A stretch of DNA of 51,987 nt from the NCBI RefSeq assembly GCF_025655475.1, contig NZ_JAHTIK010000001.1:2058897-2110883 (forward strand). The letters run 5' to 3'. Made by a program: the position numbers and the translations under genes. This DNA is from Kitasatospora sp. DSM 101779 (lineage in GTDB: Bacteria; Actinomycetota; Actinomycetes; Streptomycetales; Streptomycetaceae). The notes beneath the pieces were generated by a model. That model saw only the letters and a program-made list of their open reading frames with translations, did no database searches and had not been told where the DNA came from. Positions 48,937-51,987 of this stretch are shown here, one piece after another (position 1 is the stretch's first letter; each line of letters starts with the position of its first letter).

Positions 48937-50642
48937 TGATGCAGCTGTTCAACCCGCGCACCTACGACCCCGCGCAGTTCGACGACACCACCCGCCGGCT
49001 GCTGCGCGCGACCGTCGACTGGTTCGAGTCGCGTGGCAAGAAGGCGCTGATCGACACCTACATCGACCGCAGCTGGTACGCGGACTTCCTGGAGTTCGCC
49101 GCCAAGGAGGGCCTGTTCGCGGAGTTCCTGACGCCGTCCTCGGCCGACCCGGCGAAGCGCTGGGACACCGCCCGGATCGCCGAGCTCAACGAGATCCTCG
49201 GCTTCTACGGCCTCGGCTACTGGTACACCTGGCAGGTCACCATCCTCGGCCTCGGCCCGGTCTGGCAGAGCGAGAACGAGGCCGTCCGCGCCCGCGCGGC
49301 GCAGCTGCTCTCCGAGGGCCACGTGATGGCCTTCGGCCTGTCCGAGCGCAGCCACGGCGCGGACATCTACTCCACCGACATGGTGCTCACCCCGGACGGC
49401 GAGGGCGGCTTCACCGCCACCGGCTCCAAGTACTACATCGGCAACGGCAACGTGGCCGGCCTGGTGTCGGTCTTCGGCCGCCGCTCCGACGTGGACGGCC
49501 CGGAGGGCTACGTCTTCTTCGCCGCCGACAGCCGGCACGAGGCGTACCACCTGGTCAAGAACGTGGTGAACGCGCAGATGTACGTCAGCGAGTTCCGCCT
49601 GGAGGAGTACCCGGTGCGCGCCGAGGACGTGCTGCACACCGGCAAGGCCGCCTTCGACGCCGCGCTGAACACCGTCAACGTCGGCAAGTTCAACCTGTGC
49701 ACCGCCTCGGTCGGCATCTGCGAGCACGCGATGTACGAGGCCGTGACGCACGCCCACAACCGGGTGCTGTACGGCAAGCGGGTCACCGAGTTCGCCCATG
49801 TGAAGCGGGAGCTGACGGACGCGTACGCCCGCCTGGTCGCGATGAAGCTCTTCAGCTCCCGCTCGGTGGACTACTTCCGCACCGCCTCGCCGGAGGACCG
49901 CCGCTACCTGCTCTTCAACCCGATGACCAAGATGAAGGTCACCACCGAGGGCGAGAAGGTCATCGACCTGATGTGGGACGTCATCGCGGCCAAGGGCTTC
50001 GAGGCGGACACCTACTTCGACAAGGCCGCCAAGGACATCCGCGGCCTGCCGAAGCTGGAGGGCACCGTCCACGTCAACCTGGCGCTGATCCTCAAGTTCA
50101 TGGGCAACTACCTGTTCAACCCGGCGGAGTTCGCGCCGGTGCCGAGCCGGGTGGACGCCGCGGACGACGCGTTCCTGTTCCGCCAGGGCCCGGCCCGCGG
50201 CCTCGGCGCGATCCGCTTCCACGACTGGCGCACCGCCTACGACAAGCACGCCGCCGTGCCGAACGTGGCCCGCTTCCGCGAGCAGGCGGACGGCCTGTGC
50301 GCGCTGCTGCTGTCCCACGCGCCGAGCGCCGAGCAGCAGCAGGACCTGGACTTCCTGCTGGAGATCGGCCAGCTCTTCGCGCTGGTCGTCTACGGCCAGC
50401 TGGTGCTGGAGCAGGCCGAGCTGACCGGCCTGGACGCGGATGTCCTGGACCAGATCTTCGACGCCCTGGTGCGGGACTTCTCCGCGCACGCCACCGAGCT
50501 TCACGGCAAGTCCTCCACCACCGAGGAGCAGGCCGCCTGGGCGGTGGCGCACGTCCGCCGCCCGGTGGCCGACGCCGGGCGCGCCGACCGCGTCTGGGCG
50601 AAGGTCGAGGCACTGTCCGGCGCCTACGAGATGCAGCCGTAG
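48936..50642 (+). CDS. Acyl-CoA dehydrogenase family protein
   Basis: A 568-residue flavoprotein, longer than the usual 380-400 residues because of N- and C-terminal extensions. The core shows VMAFGLSERSHGADI, FTATGSKYYIGNGNVAG and LYGKRVTEFAHVKREL, and helical domain features. The Glu catalytic-base position is not certain from reading alone. Starts at ATG 48936 or 48939 overlap padR. Role in fatty-acid or polyketide-like acyl oxidation is inferred from family; it appears PadR-controlled rather than part of a beta-oxidation cluster. Confidence 0.9.
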   Translation: MMQLFNPRTYDPAQFDDTTRRLLRATVDWFESRGKKALIDTYIDRSWYADFLEFAAKEGLFAEFLTPSSADPAKRWDTARIAELNEILGFYGLGYWYTWQVTILGLGPVWQSENEAVRARAAQLLSEGHVMAFGLSERSHGADIYSTDMVLTPDGEGGFTATGSKYYIGNGNVAGLVSVFGRRSDVDGPEGYVFFAADSRHEAYHLVKNVVNAQMYVSEFRLEEYPVRAEDVLHTGKAAFDAALNTVNVGKFNLCTASVGICEHAMYEAVTHAHNRVLYGKRVTEFAHVKRELTDAYARLVAMKLFSSRSVDYFRTASPEDRRYLLFNPMTKMKVTTEGEKVIDLMWDVIAAKGFEADTYFDKAAKDIRGLPKLEGTVHVNLALILKFMGNYLFNPAEFAPVPSRVDAADDAFLFRQGPARGLGAIRFHDWRTAYDKHAAVPNVARFREQADGLCALLLSHAPSAEQQQDLDFLLEIGQLFALVVYGQLVLEQAELTGLDADVLDQIFDALVRDFSAHATELHGKSSTTEEQAAWAVAHVRRPVADAGRADRVWAKVEALSGAYEMQP

Positions 50643-50648
50643 TACGTA

Positions 50649-50682
50649 GGAGGGGGGTGCCGCCTCTCCGGCACCCCCCTCC
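50649..50682. terminator. Bidirectional terminator after the acyl-CoA dehydrogenase gene
   Basis: A 14-bp stem (50649-50662 with 50669-50682), loop CCTCTC. It lies between convergent acyl-CoA dehydrogenase and M28 peptidase genes, 6 nt and 10 nt from their stops. Confidence 0.85.
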
Positions 50683-50691
50683 GCCCTCCCG

Positions 50692-51987
<1,296 letters not shown>

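Overview
The window is a high-GC actinobacterial chromosome segment. The codon pattern, G/C-ending codons, frequent GTG starts, many start codons placed 6-8 nt behind a TAnnnT box (leaderless style), CebR-type TGGGAGCGCTCCC boxes, a GNNT-N14-GGGTAC sigma-B-type promoter, a NIT-domain sensor kinase of the conservon kind and paa, modABC and OpuC-type operons all fit Streptomyces, Kitasatospora or a close relative. Gene content is mostly ordinary chromosomal metabolism, transport and regulation. I see no tRNA, rRNA, CRISPR array, transposase or prophage.

Layout. 1-3.2 kb: truncated NIT-domain sensor kinase and an MHYT membrane sensor. 3.2-3.8 kb: non-coding, with dispersed repeats. 3.8-6.3 kb: cytochrome P450 and a DRB0094-type RNA ligase separated by a perfect 20-bp-stem hairpin. 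6.5-9.3 kb: modABC, convergent with a lipoprotein. 10.2-13.8 kb: NarL-type two-component pair divergent from a two-gene ABC exporter, with a 22-bp palindrome between. 13.8-15.0 kb: EamA transporter behind a structured leader that carries a tiny leaderless ORF. 15.0-18.4 kb: decayed methyltransferase, PTH2-type hydrolase, hypotheticals, YbjQ protein. 18.5-23.4 kb: flavin monooxygenase convergent with paaABCDE. 23.5-27.1 kb: M20 peptidase, then aldo/keto reductase and TetR regulator behind a perfect operator. 27.2-28.9 kb: ADP-ribosylglycohydrolase and SUKH-like protein. 29.0-31.0 kb: GH6 cellulase with CebR boxes and a GlsB-type membrane protein. 31.2-34.0 kb: OmpR-type two-component pair plus two small exported proteins. 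34.1-35.4 kb: cysteine-type leader peptide, cysteine dioxygenase, rhodanese. 35.4-38.8 kb: OpuC-like osmoprotectant transporter. 38.8-43.6 kb: methyltransferase, anchored secreted protein, Bcr/CflA efflux pump, small conserved protein, GH18 chitinase. 43.7-46.6 kb: TfoX-like protein, nitrilase-family amidohydrolase, fumC. 46.7-52.0 kb: SPW membrane protein, AlkZ-like glycosylase, PadR regulator with acyl-CoA dehydrogenase, truncated M28 aminopeptidase.

Themes. Regulation is unusually readable: there are at least seven palindromic operator candidates, two leader-peptide regions and several strong hairpin terminators. The paa promoter and the MHYT-gene promoter share the same operator, GACCGACCGnnCGGTCA, implying one TetR-type repressor for both. 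The strongest candidate for something not yet described is the leader of the EamA gene (13838-13995): a leaderless 11-codon ORF ending in a proline run, whose stop codon lies in the loop of the first of four consecutive hairpins. Two families of short dispersed repeats (66 bp and about 79 bp) occur near gene ends; one supplies or abuts the TAG stop of three separate genes.
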